From Nothophaeocryptopus gaeumannii (lineage: Eukaryota; Ascomycota; Dothideomycetes; Mycosphaerellales; Mycosphaerellaceae): a stretch of DNA of 18,321 bases. The position numbers were made by a program, and so were the translations under genes. The notes below the pieces were generated by a model. It saw only the letters and a program-made list of their open reading frames with translations, had not been told where the DNA came from and ran no database searches. Positions 18,108 through 18,321 of this stretch are shown here, piece after piece (within the stretch, counting starts at the first letter, position 1; every line of letters begins with the position of its first letter). The stretch spans positions 1 through 18,321 of the forward strand of contig JASISA010000032.1 in the NCBI GenBank assembly GCA_031771865.1, read 5' to 3'.

Positions 18108-18321
18108 ATGGCAGACGTCGTTGGCTTAGCTTCCGGATTGTTGACGTTGGCCACATTTGCCTTCCAGTCTAGTATCACGCTTCACGGATTGGTCAAAAGT
18201 TTCGGATCTCACCAGCCACGTGTACAAGACCTTCTGGAAGAGTTGAACGCTTTGAGTGAGGTATTGAGCTCGCTCACCGACACCGTTCGTGCTCTCTCTG
18301 ACGTAGATGTCTCTGCGCTCA
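18108..18321 (+). CDS. Fungal_N-type STAND N-terminal domain protein, 5' end only
   Basis: ATG at 18108 opens a frame that is clean for all 71 codons to the window edge. It begins MADVVGLASGLLTLATFAFQ, continues SSITLHGLVKSFGSHQPRV, then QDLLEELNALSEVLSSL and ends in TDTVRALSDVDVSAL. This is the classic start of the fungal N-terminal domain found on STAND/NACHT, ankyrin and azaphilone-cluster-type proteins: MAD/MAE, a hydrophobic first helix, then 'L-x-x-L-x-x-S-x-x-x-x-x-x-x-x-x-x-L-x-x-E-x-x-x-L-x-x-V-L-x-x-L'. What follows the domain cannot be known from this window. Unlike the other genes it shows no frame break, although only 214 bp are visible. It points away from the NACHT-WD40 gene. 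Confidence 0.85.
   Translation, partial: MADVVGLASGLLTLATFAFQSSITLHGLVKSFGSHQPRVQDLLEELNALSEVLSSLTDTVRALSDVDVSAL

Noticed and set aside
17831..18178. 115-codon minus-strand open frame
   Set aside because: It overlaps the start of the convincing plus-strand Fungal_N frame and has no motif.
1..18321. tRNA or rRNA genes
   Set aside because: I looked for B-box-like TTCGA contexts and cloverleaf pairs by eye and found none convincing; a tRNAscan run would be decisive.

Overview
The window looks like a piece of a filamentous ascomycete (Pezizomycotina) genome. It carries a NACHT-WD40 STAND protein (the fungal NOD-like-receptor architecture), the start of a second protein with the STAND-type fungal N-terminal domain, a Dcr2-like metallophosphatase, a sirtuin, an APH-like kinase, a TPR protein and a chromodomain protein. 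These families are typical of such fungi. Nothing suggests bacterial operons, and no tRNA, rRNA or CRISPR was seen.

Layout. Bases 1-296 are GC- and pyrimidine-rich and look like promoter/5' leader. From 297 to about 3.3 kb the plus strand reads as pieces of one or more proteins ending in a chromodomain (2811-2906) and a basic tail. From 3.3 to 4.8 kb there are only unrecognised open stretches. A minus-strand block follows (listed by rising coordinate): APH/kinase-like protein (4782-5391), sirtuin (5619-6475), a possible class V aminotransferase fragment (6657-7014), Dcr2-like phosphatase (7038-about 8698) and a TPR protein (8774-about 10768). Bases 10.77-12.46 kb hold no gene I recognise, only a small pentanucleotide repeat. 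The largest locus is the minus-strand NACHT-WD40 gene (12457-about 16330), with about eleven nearly identical 126-bp WD40 units. A 178-codon open frame of unknown function (16881-17417, minus) comes next. The plus strand opens a clean Fungal_N-type reading frame at 18108 that runs off the right edge.

The dominant oddity is that nearly every recognisable gene is broken by 1-2 nt frame changes, often at short G/C/A runs or a GA repeat, while the residues on both sides still match the family and few stop codons occur in the followed frame. That pattern fits either indel errors in the assembly or very young gene decay; I cannot decide between them from this sequence. The frame changes make gene ends and exon structure uncertain, so family assignments rest on motifs read across frames.

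Functionally this is an accessory neighbourhood around a STAND (self/non-self or symbiont-sensing type) receptor. The other genes have no demonstrated link to it. A joint role for the sirtuin and the receptor is conceivable but only a hypothesis.
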